This document shows, piece by piece, positions 42,380-51,656 of a DNA stretch of 64,000 bases (position 1 is its first letter; each line of letters starts with the position of its first letter). This stretch comes from Liberiplasma sp046541015 (GTDB lineage Bacteria > Bacillota_I > Bacilli_A > Izemoplasmatales > Izemoplasmataceae), in assembly GCA_046541015.1 (NCBI GenBank), contig JBKHEA010000006.1, forward strand, positions 1 to 64,000, written 5' to 3'. The position numbers and the translations under genes were made by a program. Below the pieces are notes generated by a model. That model was not told the origin of the DNA. It saw nothing but the letters and a program-made list of their open reading frames with translations, and made no database searches.

Positions 42380-42617
42380 AAGCCACCTCCATACTTAGGA
42401 TGGTTTTATTTTAACGCTAAAACATAAAAAAGTCAAGCAAAGTATTAAAATAATTAATTATATAATTAAAAAAATTAATTAATTATGTGTTTATAGTTTA
42501 AAAATTTATTATTTTAGAATAAAACGCTTACTTTATAAAAACTTTAGTTGATATAGTATTTTTGGCTATTTTACGATATAATATGGTTTGAAACTTAGAA
42601 AAGGAAGTAGGGAAACA
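42380..42617. promoter_or_regulatory. AT-rich divergent promoter region
   Basis: Between the DUF2089 cassette and the activase gene. It holds inverted A/T repeats (TTAATTATATAATTAA and AATTAATTAATT near 42457-42485) and a probable -10 TATAAT just before the activase gene, with a GGAAGTAGGGAA ribosome site. No gene seen. Confidence 0.4.
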
Positions 42618-45557
42618 ATGACTTTACGAGCAGGTATAGACATCGGAAGTACAACGATAAAAATCGTTGTAATCAATGCATTAAATGAAATTGTGTATAA
42701 AAAATATACACGTCATTTAAGCAGTGTTTCAAAGTCACTTACAAATCTTTTAAGTGATTTAAAAACGGTTTATGGTGATGAAGCGATTCAATTTAATTTT
42801 ACCGGTAGCGCCGCACTTAGGCTAGCTAAGTATATCCATGCACAGTTTACTCAAGAAGTAATTAGTGCAACAAGTGCATTAAAACATTATGTAAAAGATA
42901 TTGATGTTTGTGTTGAACTTGGGGGTGAAGATGCTAAAATAATTTTCTTTGATGGACTAAACATTGAACAACGTATGAACGGTACATGTGCTGGTGGAAC
43001 GGGTGCATTTATTGATCAAATGGCATCGCTTTTAAATACGGATGCAAGTGGGTTAAATAACCTTGCAAAAGATTATGAAAAGCTTTATGATATTGCTTCA
43101 CGTTGTGGTGTTTTTGCGAAAACAGATATCCAACCTTTATTAAATCAAGGTGCAAAAAAAGAAGATATTGCAGCGTCTATTTATCAAGCCATTGTCAATC
43201 AAACAATCGCAGGGTTAAGTCAAGGTAGAAAAATCAAAGGTAAAGTAGCGTTTTTAGGAGGTCCTTTAACCTTTTCAAGTGAACTTAGAAAACGATTTAT
43301 TGAGTTTTTACATTTAGACAATGTCTTTATCCCTAAAAACGGTGAAGTATTTGTCGCTTTTGGGGCAGCCTTAGAAGCTAAAGAAGCAGCCAAACCAATT
43401 CATGAAATTGAACAAGCGATTTTAGATTACCGGAAACAATTTAAAGATTCTATGAGAAAAACCATGGAACCTTTATTTAAAGATGATTCGGATTATGAGA
43501 AGTTTAAAGCACGTCACAATCAAGCCAAAATTAAACGTTTAGATATCAATACTTACCAAGGAGATGCGTATTTAGGAATAGATGCAGGGAGTACGACAAC
43601 AAAAATGGTCCTTATTTCTGAAGATCAAGCTTTACTTTATGATTTTTATCGTCATAACCGAGGCAATCCGATTGAAATGGTAAAAGAAGGCCTTTTTACC
43701 CTTTATGATATTTTACCAAAAGGAATCAATATTAAAGGGGCTTTTTCTACTGGCTATGGTGAGGCTTTGATGCATCATGCCTTTCATTTAGATGGCAGTG
43801 AAGTTGAAACGATTTGTCATTATGAAGCTGCGAAGTTTTTTAATCCAAACGTGAGTTTTGTAATCGATATAGGCGGCCAAGACATGAAGTGTTTTAAAGT
43901 AGAAAACGGCGTCATTACTTCGATTGTTTTAAATGAAGCCTGTAGTAGTGGGTGTGGATCATTTATTGAAACCTTTGCTGAAAGTTTGGGTCATGGGATT
44001 GAACATTTTGCGGATATGGCAGTTAAGGCAAAACAACCCGTTGATTTAGGTTCTCGTTGTACAGTGTTTATGAATTCAAGCGTAAAACAAGCCCAAAGTG
44101 AAGCGGCTAGTAGTAAAGATATAAGCGCCGGGCTTGCGGTGAGTGTTGTTAAAAATGCCCTTTATAAAGTTATAAGAGCGCATGATGTTAAAGAAGAATA
44201 TGGGGATGAAATTATCGTCCAAGGGGGAACGTTTAAAAACGATGCGGTTTTAAGAGCGTTTGAACGTGAAATTGATACCTTTGTAACTAGACCTGATATT
44301 GCGGGCTTAATGGGTGCATTTGGAGCAGCTTTGATTGCTAAAAAACGTGCTAAACAAGCTCAATCTAGTCTTTTAAATTTAAAGGCTTTAAGCGCTTTTG
44401 ACTATAAAAGTAAGCGTGCAACGTGTCATAAATGTCCAAACTTATGTGCATTAACCATCAATATTTTTAACGATGGTGCTCGTTTTATCACTGGAAATCG
44501 TTGTGAAAAGGGTGCTGGATTAAGTGTTAGTTATGATGAGATTCCAAACCTTTATTTATATAAATACGATAGACTACTGCGTTACCAATCAGATAAAGAC
44601 AAACCATACAAAAAAACAGTAGGGATTCCGATGGTTTTAAATATGTATGAAAATTATCCATTTTGGCAACCATTTTTTGAAGCGTTAAATATCCGTGTGG
44701 TGATGAGCGATCGTTCCAATAAAGCGCTTTATGAAAAGGGACAAGATACCATTCCAAGTGATACGGTTTGTTATCCTGCTAAACTCGTACACGGCCATAT
44801 AGAAAATTTATATGAAAAAAAAGTAGACTTTATTTTCTATCCAAATATGCCATTTAATTTTAAGGAAAAAGATCATGCCGATAATTATTACAATTGTCCT
44901 GTGGTTGCTTATTATCCTGAAGTGGTAAAAAATAATATGGACCATTTAAATTTAGATGATTTTTTAAAACCGTATATTACCTTAAACAATCAAAAGAAAT
45001 TTGTCGATATTATGCATAACCTATTAAAACCTTATCATCAAGCGAAAAAAGCTGAAATACATAAAGCATTTGAACAAGGATTTAAATCCTATTTAGACTT
45101 TAAAAAAGAGGTTCAAGCTGAAGGTGAACGTGCTTTAAGGTATGCTAGAAAAGAAAAACTTCCTATGATTGTTTTAGCAGGAAGACCTTATCATATTGAC
45201 CCTGAGATTAATCATGGCATCCCTAAACTTATTCGAAGTTTAAATGTCGTAGTATTAAGTGAAGATAGCTTAAGCCATTTGGATGATATGAAAGATGTGA
45301 ATGTGTTAAACCAATGGACATACCATACACGTCTTTATGATGCCGCAAGATTTGTTGCTAAACGAAACGATATTGAGTTTGTTCAATTGGTTTCTTTTGG
45401 GTGTGGTCTTGATGCAATTACAACGGATGAAGTGAAACAAATATTAGAAGATCATCACAAGCTTTATACTCAAATTAAAATTGATGAAATCAGCAATTTA
45501 GGGGCTGTAAATATTCGCTTAAGAAGTCTATTATCAACGATGAGGGAGGCATTATAA
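42618..45557 (+). CDS. Two-domain acyl-CoA dehydratase activase with DUF2229
   Basis: 979 aa from ATG 42618 (the frame is open from a TTG at 42588). Two BcrAD/BadFG ATPase domains in tandem: the first begins AGIDIGSTTIK and has the cluster Cys in NGTCAGGTGAF and SRCGVFAKTD; the second, from about 319, begins LGIDAGSTTTK with NEACSSGCGSF and SRCTVFMNSS. A cysteine cluster CHKCPNLC occurs near 602, followed by DUF2229. Such activases use ATP to inject a low-potential electron into 2-hydroxyacyl-CoA dehydratases. Start of an operon with its partner; substrate unknown. Confidence 0.85.
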   Translation: MTLRAGIDIGSTTIKIVVINALNEIVYKKYTRHLSSVSKSLTNLLSDLKTVYGDEAIQFNFTGSAALRLAKYIHAQFTQEVISATSALKHYVKDIDVCVELGGEDAKIIFFDGLNIEQRMNGTCAGGTGAFIDQMASLLNTDASGLNNLAKDYEKLYDIASRCGVFAKTDIQPLLNQGAKKEDIAASIYQAIVNQTIAGLSQGRKIKGKVAFLGGPLTFSSELRKRFIEFLHLDNVFIPKNGEVFVAFGAALEAKEAAKPIHEIEQAILDYRKQFKDSMRKTMEPLFKDDSDYEKFKARHNQAKIKRLDINTYQGDAYLGIDAGSTTTKMVLISEDQALLYDFYRHNRGNPIEMVKEGLFTLYDILPKGINIKGAFSTGYGEALMHHAFHLDGSEVETICHYEAAKFFNPNVSFVIDIGGQDMKCFKVENGVITSIVLNEACSSGCGSFIETFAESLGHGIEHFADMAVKAKQPVDLGSRCTVFMNSSVKQAQSEAASSKDISAGLAVSVVKNALYKVIRAHDVKEEYGDEIIVQGGTFKNDAVLRAFEREIDTFVTRPDIAGLMGAFGAALIAKKRAKQAQSSLLNLKALSAFDYKSKRATCHKCPNLCALTINIFNDGARFITGNRCEKGAGLSVSYDEIPNLYLYKYDRLLRYQSDKDKPYKKTVGIPMVLNMYENYPFWQPFFEALNIRVVMSDRSNKALYEKGQDTIPSDTVCYPAKLVHGHIENLYEKKVDFIFYPNMPFNFKEKDHADNYYNCPVVAYYPEVVKNNMDHLNLDDFLKPYITLNNQKKFVDIMHNLLKPYHQAKKAEIHKAFEQGFKSYLDFKKEVQAEGERALRYARKEKLPMIVLAGRPYHIDPEINHGIPKLIRSLNVVVLSEDSLSHLDDMKDVNVLNQWTYHTRLYDAARFVAKRNDIEFVQLVSFGCGLDAITTDEVKQILEDHHKLYTQIKIDEISNLGAVNIRLRSLLSTMREAL

Positions 45558-46834
45558 TGGATTTAACCTATGATGGTGAACGTATTGTTTTTACTGAAGC
45601 GATGCGCAAAGAGTATACGATATTAGTGCCACAAATGGCACCGTATCACTTTGATTATTTTGTCTCTGCTTTAAAAAGTGAAGGGTATAAGGCAGAACTT
45701 CTTACAACAGATGATTATGATTTGATTCATGAAGGCATGAAGTATTCTCATAATGACATATGTGTCCCAGCAATGCTTGTTATTGGTCAGTTTATCGATG
45801 CTTTAAAGAAAAAAGGATTAGATGCACATAAGGTCGCATTGATTATTACTCAAACTGGTGGGGGTTGTCGTGCGAGTAATTATATTGCCTTACTAAGAAA
45901 AGCGTTAATCAAAGCACATTATGAGTTTGTACCGGTTATTTCCTTAAATGCCTCAGGATTTGAAAAGAATCCTGGTTTTAAAGTGAGCCCTCGTTTACTG
46001 CACAAGTTACATGATGCATTAATCTTTGGTGATGTAATGATGTTATTAACCAATCAAGTTAGACCTTATGAAGTTCACAAAGGGTCTGTAGAAGCTCTAA
46101 AAGATTCGATTGATTTAACCCTCATTGATTATTTTAATCATCGAACGATTTTTTCTTGGATACGTTCTAAACGCGTGATTAAATCAATCATTGAGCAGTT
46201 TGCCCAAATAGAAGTAAAGAAAATTCCTAAGCCCAAAGTTGGAGTTGTTGGTGAAATATATGTTAAGTATTCTCCTTTAGGGAATAATCATCTAGAAGCG
46301 ACTTTAGAAAATGAAGGATGCGAAGTGGTAACGCCACCACTTTATGATTTTTTTATCTATAGTTTTGATTCAAAAATACATGATATTAAACACTATGGCG
46401 GGAAAAAAATTGAAGCTTTTATCCTAAATCTTCTTATTAAATACATTGAGTTTAGACGTAATAAAGCAAGGAAGTTAATGAAGAAAAAAGGGTTTGAACC
46501 TGGTGTTCCTTATAAAAAATTAAAAGCGATGGTCGAAGGGGTTTTAGACTATGGAACACATAGCGGTGAGGGTTGGTTATTAACGGCTGAAATGATTGAT
46601 TTAATAAAGCATGGTGCGCCAAATATCGTCTGTACACAACCATTTGGTTGTTTACCAAATCATATTGCTGGTAAAGGGATGTTTAAAACCTTGAAAAAAC
46701 TCTATCCAAGTAGTAATATAGTAGCAATTGATTATGATACAAGTGCTTCAAAAATCAATCAGTTAAATCGCATTAACTTAATGGTTTCTAATGCGTTTAG
46801 ACAATTAGAAATGAGTGAATCCAATGAAAGTTAA
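45557..46834 (+). CDS. 2-hydroxyacyl-CoA dehydratase-like (HgdB/DUF2229-partner) subunit
   Basis: 425 aa, its ATG overlapping the activase stop by one base. Cys residues suited to Fe-S binding occur in NDICVPAMLV, TGGGCRASNYI and QPFGCLPNHI, matching the HgdB-type architecture. In many bacteria this part is fused to the activase in a protein of about 1400 aa; here it is separate. The biological substrate of this stand-alone system has not, to my knowledge, been established. Overlaps tgt. Confidence 0.8.
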   Translation: MDLTYDGERIVFTEAMRKEYTILVPQMAPYHFDYFVSALKSEGYKAELLTTDDYDLIHEGMKYSHNDICVPAMLVIGQFIDALKKKGLDAHKVALIITQTGGGCRASNYIALLRKALIKAHYEFVPVISLNASGFEKNPGFKVSPRLLHKLHDALIFGDVMMLLTNQVRPYEVHKGSVEALKDSIDLTLIDYFNHRTIFSWIRSKRVIKSIIEQFAQIEVKKIPKPKVGVVGEIYVKYSPLGNNHLEATLENEGCEVVTPPLYDFFIYSFDSKIHDIKHYGGKKIEAFILNLLIKYIEFRRNKARKLMKKKGFEPGVPYKKLKAMVEGVLDYGTHSGEGWLLTAEMIDLIKHGAPNIVCTQPFGCLPNHIAGKGMFKTLKKLYPSSNIVAIDYDTSASKINQLNRINLMVSNAFRQLEMSESNES

Positions 46835-47936
46835 GTATGAACTAATTCACACCTGTAAACAAAGTGGTGCGCGCTATGGTCGTTTACACACCCCACATGG
46901 GATTATAGAAACTCCTGTTTTTATGCCGGTAGGGACTAAAGCAACTGTAAAAACACTCGATGTTGATGAAATTGAAGCGGTAAGTGAGGGTTTAATTTTA
47001 GGAAATACTTATCACTTATGGTTGCAACCAGGTGAGGAAATAATTAATCGTCACGGTGGCATGCATGGCTTTATGCAGTGGCCACATGCGCTTTTAACTG
47101 ATAGTGGAGGGTACCAAGTCTTTAGTTTAGCAAACATGCGCAAAATTAAAGAAGAAGGCGTCTATTTTCGCCATCATAAAAGTGGAGAGAAACTTTTTTT
47201 ATCTCCAGAAAAAAGTATTGAAATTCAGGAAAAACTTGGGGCAGATATCGCGATGAGTTTTGATGAATGTCCACCGTTTGATTCTAGTTATGAGTATATG
47301 AAAGATTCTGTGATGCGTACATTAAGATGGGCAAAGCGTGGTAAGGATGTCCACAAAAAAAATGATCAAAGTTTATTTGGGATTGTACAAGGTGGCCCAT
47401 TTTTAGATTTAAGACGTCATTCTTTAGAAGAGACACTTAAAATAGGTTTTGATGGCATTGCCATTGGTGGTTTAAGTGTAGGTGAAAGTAAAGAAGATAT
47501 GTACCGTGTTTTAGATGGATTAAAAGCCCATTTACCAAGTGAACTGCCCCATTATTTAATGGGAGTTGGAACACCTGATGACTTAATTGAAGGGGTGATT
47601 CGCGGGATTGATATGTTTGATTGCGTCAACCCTACCCGTTTAGCAAGACACGGTAGTGCCTATACAAGTCAAGGCCGCATTATGATTAAAGCTGCAAAAT
47701 ATGAACTAGATATGCAGCGTTTAGACCCAGAGTGTGATTGCAAGGTCTGTAAAAACTATACAAGAAGTTATATTCGCCACTTATTTAAGGCTGAAGAGAG
47801 TTTAGGTCAACGATTAGTTAGTTACCACAATCTTTATTTTTTGAAAACTTTAATGCAAAATATTAAAGATGCGATTAAAAATGATCAACTCTTAGACTTC
47901 AAAAAAGCATTCTTCGCGCGATTTTATCATAAATAA
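46824..47936 (+). CDS. tgt: tRNA-guanine transglycosylase
   Basis: 370 aa from ATG 46824, overlapping the dehydratase-like gene by 11 bp. RYGRLHTPHGIIETPVFMPV, catalytic DSGGYQVFSL, GGLSVGESKEDMY, and MFDCVNPTRLARHG are present, with Zn ligands CDCKVCKNYTRSYIRH. Exchanges G34 for preQ1. GTG 46815 is also in frame but less likely. Confidence 0.96.
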   Translation: MKVKYELIHTCKQSGARYGRLHTPHGIIETPVFMPVGTKATVKTLDVDEIEAVSEGLILGNTYHLWLQPGEEIINRHGGMHGFMQWPHALLTDSGGYQVFSLANMRKIKEEGVYFRHHKSGEKLFLSPEKSIEIQEKLGADIAMSFDECPPFDSSYEYMKDSVMRTLRWAKRGKDVHKKNDQSLFGIVQGGPFLDLRRHSLEETLKIGFDGIAIGGLSVGESKEDMYRVLDGLKAHLPSELPHYLMGVGTPDDLIEGVIRGIDMFDCVNPTRLARHGSAYTSQGRIMIKAAKYELDMQRLDPECDCKVCKNYTRSYIRHLFKAEESLGQRLVSYHNLYFLKTLMQNIKDAIKNDQLLDFKKAFFARFYHK

Positions 47937-48007
47937 ACGCTTAAACTTGTTTTAATATAACGATAAATGCGTTATAATAGCATTAAAGATTTAATGGAGG
48001 TCATACT

Positions 48008-49174
48008 ATGTTTGAACAAAATGATCATTTCAGTCAAAAACCCTCTATAAAAGTAATTGGGGTTGGTGGTGGCGGGGGGAACGCTGTTAACCGCATGATT
48101 GAAAACGAAGTCCAAGGCGTTGAGTTTGTCGCTGTGAACACCGATGCCCAAGTATTAAGACAATCAAAAGCCAACATACGCTTACAAATTGGTAAGCTTT
48201 TAACGCGTGGGCTTGGCGCAGGCGCTGACCCTGAAATTGGTCGACGTGCGGCGATGGAAAGTGAAGATGAAATTCGTGAATTATTACAAGATACGGATAT
48301 GGTTTTTATTACCGCTGGTATGGGTGGAGGTACTGGAACTGGGGCTGCACCTGTAATTGCAAAAGTTGCTAGAGAAATGGGCTGTTTAACCGTAGGGATT
48401 GTAACAAAGCCTTTTAAGTTTGAAGGTAGACGCCGCGTTGCAACCGCTCTTGAAGGATTAGATGCCTTAAAACCTTATGTTGACACTTTAATCATTGTTC
48501 CAAATGATCGTTTATTATATGTTACAGACCGTAACACTTCAATGCTTGAAGCATTTAGAGAAGCCGATAATGTTTTAAGACAAGGGGTTCAAGGGATTGC
48601 TGAAGTTATTACAGTACCTGGACTTATTAACTTAGATTTTGCGGATGTTAAAACCGTTATGAAAGATAAAGGGACTGCCCTTATGGGTATTGGTATTAGT
48701 GATGGTGAAAACCGTGCTGTTGAAGCTGCAAAAAAAGCGATTCACTCACCACTTTTAGATGCTAACATTGATGGGGCAACCGATGCTATTGTTAATGTTA
48801 CTAGTGGACCTAATATTGCCTTGTGGGAAATTACAGAAGCGATTGAAGCAATTCAAGCGGCTTCATCCACTGAAATTAACGTTATTTATGGGACAACCAT
48901 TAATCAAGATTTAGATACAGAAGTCATTGTTACTGTTATTGCAGCAGGATTCGATGAAAATCGTAAAATTGAACTAGAAAGTTTAGGGGTTAACGATTAT
49001 GTGAAACCAACTGATGCCCCAGAACTTGATGAAGATGATCAGTATGATGACCATAAAGATAAAAAGAAACGTCGTAAAAAAGATAAGAAAGAAACAAAAG
49101 AAGATCCAAATAATGACCAAGAAGAACCATCAAAAACGGCTATTCCTTCGTGGTTAAAATCACGATTTAAGTAA
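48008..49174 (+). CDS. ftsZ: Cell-division GTPase FtsZ
   Basis: 388 aa. Tubulin signature GMGGGTGTGAAPVIA, N-terminal GVGGGGGNAVNRMI, and T7 loop NLDFADVKTVM. The C-terminal linker is short and highly charged (Asp-rich then Lys-rich) and ends in the conserved partner-binding peptide IPSWLKSRFK. TATAAT at 47973-47978. Followed by yggS-sepF-yggT-ileS as in the Firmicute division cluster; no ftsA adjacent. Confidence 0.97.
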   Translation: MFEQNDHFSQKPSIKVIGVGGGGGNAVNRMIENEVQGVEFVAVNTDAQVLRQSKANIRLQIGKLLTRGLGAGADPEIGRRAAMESEDEIRELLQDTDMVFITAGMGGGTGTGAAPVIAKVAREMGCLTVGIVTKPFKFEGRRRVATALEGLDALKPYVDTLIIVPNDRLLYVTDRNTSMLEAFREADNVLRQGVQGIAEVITVPGLINLDFADVKTVMKDKGTALMGIGISDGENRAVEAAKKAIHSPLLDANIDGATDAIVNVTSGPNIALWEITEAIEAIQAASSTEINVIYGTTINQDLDTEVIVTVIAAGFDENRKIELESLGVNDYVKPTDAPELDEDDQYDDHKDKKKRRKKDKKETKEDPNNDQEEPSKTAIPSWLKSRFK

Positions 49175-49202
49175 AATGAGAATTTAATTCTCATTTTTAC
49201 TT
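49173..49202 (+). terminator. ftsZ terminator
   Basis: AAAATGAGAATT / AATTCTCATTTT inverted repeat (49173-49197) with T-rich tail. Confidence 0.8.
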
Positions 49203-49253
49203 TAAATTAGCCCTTGTGATATAATAATCTTGTAATGAATATTGGGTGAAAAT

Positions 49254-49415
49254 ATGAAACGTGCCTTTAATACAATTTATGGTGTTATTGTTGTAATGAG
49301 TATCATTTATTTTGTATTCGGAGATGCCAATGCAAGCTTGCAGTGGCTTTTAAGTATTATCCTCATTATTTATACGGCTTTTTTTACTTTTATAAATAGG
49401 AGGCATAAGTCATGA
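49254..49415 (+). CDS. Small two-helix membrane protein (53 aa), unknown function
   Basis: Reading frame from ATG 49254 to TGA 49413-49415. It begins MKRAFNTIYG, has two hydrophobic segments (about residues 8-22 and 29-46) and ends INRRHKS. Its stop overlaps the yggS ATG (ATGA), and GGGTGA precedes it, so it is probably translated and coupled to yggS. It lies between ftsZ and sepF, hence possibly a division-associated membrane peptide. No family recognised. Confidence 0.6.
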   Translation: MKRAFNTIYGVIVVMSIIYFVFGDANASLQWLLSIILIIYTAFFTFINRRHKS

Positions 49416-50065
49416 ATAAAACTTTATATAAAGCCATTAAAAAAGAATATCCTGATGTAAAGATTGTTCTTGCTAGTAAGTATTTAAATTCTTTTTCTTT
49501 ATTTAAACCCTTTTTAGATGAAGCATTTTATGACTTTGGTGAAAACCGTGTTGAAGCGATATTAGAAAAACAAGCTTACTTAAAAGATTATCCTATAAAA
49601 TGGCATTTTATTGGAACCTTGCAAAGTAAGAAAGTTAAGAAAGTGATTCATCTGATTGATACGCTTCACACACTTGATCATATGTCTTTAGCAAAAGAAA
49701 TAGAAAAACGAAGAGAAACGCCTTTAAAGTGTTACATCCAAGTAAATATTTCTTTAGAACCTCAAAAACATGGGCTTGCACTCGATGAAGTGAAAAACTT
49801 TGTTGATACGCTTAAAGATTTTAAAAAAATTCATGTATGTGGTCTAATGGGGATGGCACAAGATACAAGCGATGAATCGATTATAAAGGATCAATTTAAG
49901 CGTTTACGCGACTTACGTGATACCCTTCAAAAAGATTATCCAAACATCAAGGCTTTATCGATGGGGATGAGCCAAGATTACAAAGTTGCTTTAAAAGAGG
50001 GCGCAACTGTGTTAAGATTAGGTAGAATATTGTTAGCGGAGGATTCTGAATGGGAAAAAAATTAA
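49412..50065 (+). CDS. yggS: YggS-family PLP homeostasis protein
   Basis: 217 aa. PLP-binding Lys23 in ASKYLNSF, GENRVEAILEK, WHFIGTLQSKK and GLMGMAQ are family hallmarks. The protein buffers pyridoxal phosphate and has no catalytic product. Position next to sepF matches ylmE. Overlaps sepF by 16 bp. Confidence 0.93.
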   Translation: MNKTLYKAIKKEYPDVKIVLASKYLNSFSLFKPFLDEAFYDFGENRVEAILEKQAYLKDYPIKWHFIGTLQSKKVKKVIHLIDTLHTLDHMSLAKEIEKRRETPLKCYIQVNISLEPQKHGLALDEVKNFVDTLKDFKKIHVCGLMGMAQDTSDESIIKDQFKRLRDLRDTLQKDYPNIKALSMGMSQDYKVALKEGATVLRLGRILLAEDSEWEKN

Positions 50066-50340
50066 AACCTGCGTATGACCGCACAGAGTTTATTAAAATG
50101 AGTGATGAAATCGATGCATTTAAACTCGCTGATATGTTGATGTTAAGAAAACCTGTCATTGTTAATTTTGAAGACTATAACGCTATTGAAAGTAATCGTG
50201 TCATTATATTTTTAAGTGGTGTTAGTTATGCGATTGATGGGGAAGTTGAATTGATTCGCGAAAAAATATTTGTTTTTGCTACAAAAGAAGATTTGAAAGA
50301 TAAAACACTACGTAAATTTATTGCGAAATATAAGGAGTAA
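50050..50340 (+). CDS. sepF: SepF-type division protein, short form
   Basis: 96 aa, shorter than the usual 140-150. The core is present: FKLADMLMLRKPVIVNFED, then IESNRVIIFLSGVSYAIDG. The N-terminal membrane-binding amphipathic helix and the long linker of B. subtilis SepF are missing, replaced by a short basic start MGKKLKP. SepF polymerises and tethers FtsZ to the membrane. Start codon lies in the yggS end. Confidence 0.85.
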   Translation: MGKKLKPAYDRTEFIKMSDEIDAFKLADMLMLRKPVIVNFEDYNAIESNRVIIFLSGVSYAIDGEVELIREKIFVFATKEDLKDKTLRKFIAKYKE

Positions 50341-50344
50341 AGAA

Positions 50345-50602
50345 ATGGTCTTGTTTTTAAGTATAATTTATTACATTTTAAGAATTTATTTGTATATACT
50401 AGTAGCTTATGTGTTATTAAGCTGGATTCCAGAATTAAGAAGTACAAGGTTCTATCAAATTTTACATCAAATTACCGAACCTTATATGCGATTATTTAGA
50501 GGCTTAATTGTCATTGGCTATTTTGACTTCACCCCAATTATTGGGTTTATGTTATATGGCTTTGGCCTTGAAGCTTTTGGAATGTTTATAGCCTCGTTAT
50601 AA
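50345..50602 (+). CDS. yggT: YggT/YlmG-family membrane protein
   Basis: 85 aa from ATG 50345, since AAGGAG lies at 50333-50338. Two membrane helices around VLLSWIPELR, and EPYMRLFRGLIVIGYFDFTPIIGF, the family signature. Related to chloroplast YLMG; role in cell division or membrane organisation. Follows sepF as ylmG does in Firmicutes. Confidence 0.9.
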   Translation: MVLFLSIIYYILRIYLYILVAYVLLSWIPELRSTRFYQILHQITEPYMRLFRGLIVIGYFDFTPIIGFMLYGFGLEAFGMFIASL

Positions 50603-50614
50603 AGGAGAATAAAT

Positions 50615-51388
50615 ATGTTATTTGATTTTAAAGTAAACCGATATATCTTTTTTATCGGTATGGTCTTATTATTTTTAGCAACGTACTTTTTAGTGTCTTA
50701 TTATGATGCTAATACTTATACTGTATTACTAGTTTCTTTAGCGTTTATCTTCATATTAAATTTTACAATGAAACGTGTTGCAAATAGTATGTATAAATAC
50801 ATGCATCAACTTTTATATATTTATGCCGATGCAGAAGGCTATTATGAACAAGTTTATAGCTTATATAAAGGTGGCGCAAAAAATCGCAAAACCCTACTTG
50901 CCGCTAAAAAACAAAATATGGTCTTAGCAAGTTTATTTGCAGGGGATTTAAAACAAGCAGGACTTTTAAATACTGAATTATTAGATATGTTTAAAAGTGA
51001 TTTGGAAAAACAACCACAAATGCGCTTTTCACAGCGTTTAATTGAAGCAATTATGCATTTATTTACTTATAATAAAGAGATGCTTAATGAAAGTATAACA
51101 CGTTTAGAAGAAGAGATTGAAAGGTTAAACCCTAGTACCAAAGAGTATGTTTTAACCAATGATTATTCAATTTATACTGTGATAAAAATCGCCAAATCAT
51201 TTTTAGAAAAAGATGAAGTTGATTCGTTAGAAGTTAAAGAGTCTTTAAAAGATAAACCAGCCTTTTTAGTAAGCAGTGTTGTTTATGCTTTACTAAAGAA
51301 TGATGCTTTAAAAAGTCCGGTGGATGAAGCATTACAAAGACAAGAAGGCAACACTATGTTTTATAAAGATGAAAGTGTAACGTTTTAG
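50615..51388 (+). CDS. Membrane-anchored hypothetical protein in the ylmH/divIVA slot
   Basis: 257 aa. Two N-terminal membrane helices (about 11-30 and 36-52), then a cytosolic helical region of about 200 residues (MHQLLYIYADAEGYYEQVYS and many Lys/Glu pairs) that could be TPR-like. No family recognised. Its place between yggT and ileS, where ylmH and divIVA normally lie, suggests a division or polarity role. AAGGAG site present. Confidence 0.65.
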   Translation: MLFDFKVNRYIFFIGMVLLFLATYFLVSYYDANTYTVLLVSLAFIFILNFTMKRVANSMYKYMHQLLYIYADAEGYYEQVYSLYKGGAKNRKTLLAAKKQNMVLASLFAGDLKQAGLLNTELLDMFKSDLEKQPQMRFSQRLIEAIMHLFTYNKEMLNESITRLEEEIERLNPSTKEYVLTNDYSIYTVIKIAKSFLEKDEVDSLEVKESLKDKPAFLVSSVVYALLKNDALKSPVDEALQRQEGNTMFYKDESVTF

Positions 51389-51390
51389 AC

Positions 51391-51418
51391 TTGAATTTAA
51401 TTTATAATTTGTTATAAT
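51391..51418 (+). promoter_or_regulatory. ileS T-box promoter
   Basis: TTGAAT (51391-51396), 16-bp spacer, TATAAT (51413-51418), just upstream of the T-box leader. Confidence 0.7.
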
Positions 51419-51424
51419 TTAGTA

Positions 51425-51634
51425 AAATCTATGAAGCGGACACGTTGATAAAGTTTTTCTTTACAGAGACCAAGTGGGTGCTGAGAACTTGGAGAAATAT
51501 TTTATTAATATCACCGTGAAGATGATAATTCAAAAGATTATCCGTATTGCTGCGTTAAAGTATTAAGTGCTTTATTGAACTAAGGTGGTACCGCGGAAAT
51601 TATTTTCGTCCTTTTTAAGGGCGATTTTTTTATT
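51425..51634 (+). ncRNA. T-box leader (isoleucine)
   Basis: The canonical T-box AAGGTGGTACCGCG is at about 51580-51593. An intrinsic terminator TCGTCCTT (51606-51613) / AAGGGCGA (51617-51624) with T-run follows it. A specifier candidate ATC at 51510-51512 (AATATCACCG) fits isoleucine. Uncharged tRNA-Ile would pair with the T-box and permit readthrough into ileS. Confidence 0.92.
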
Positions 51635-51656
51635 TTATAGATAAGCTAGGAGTGAA

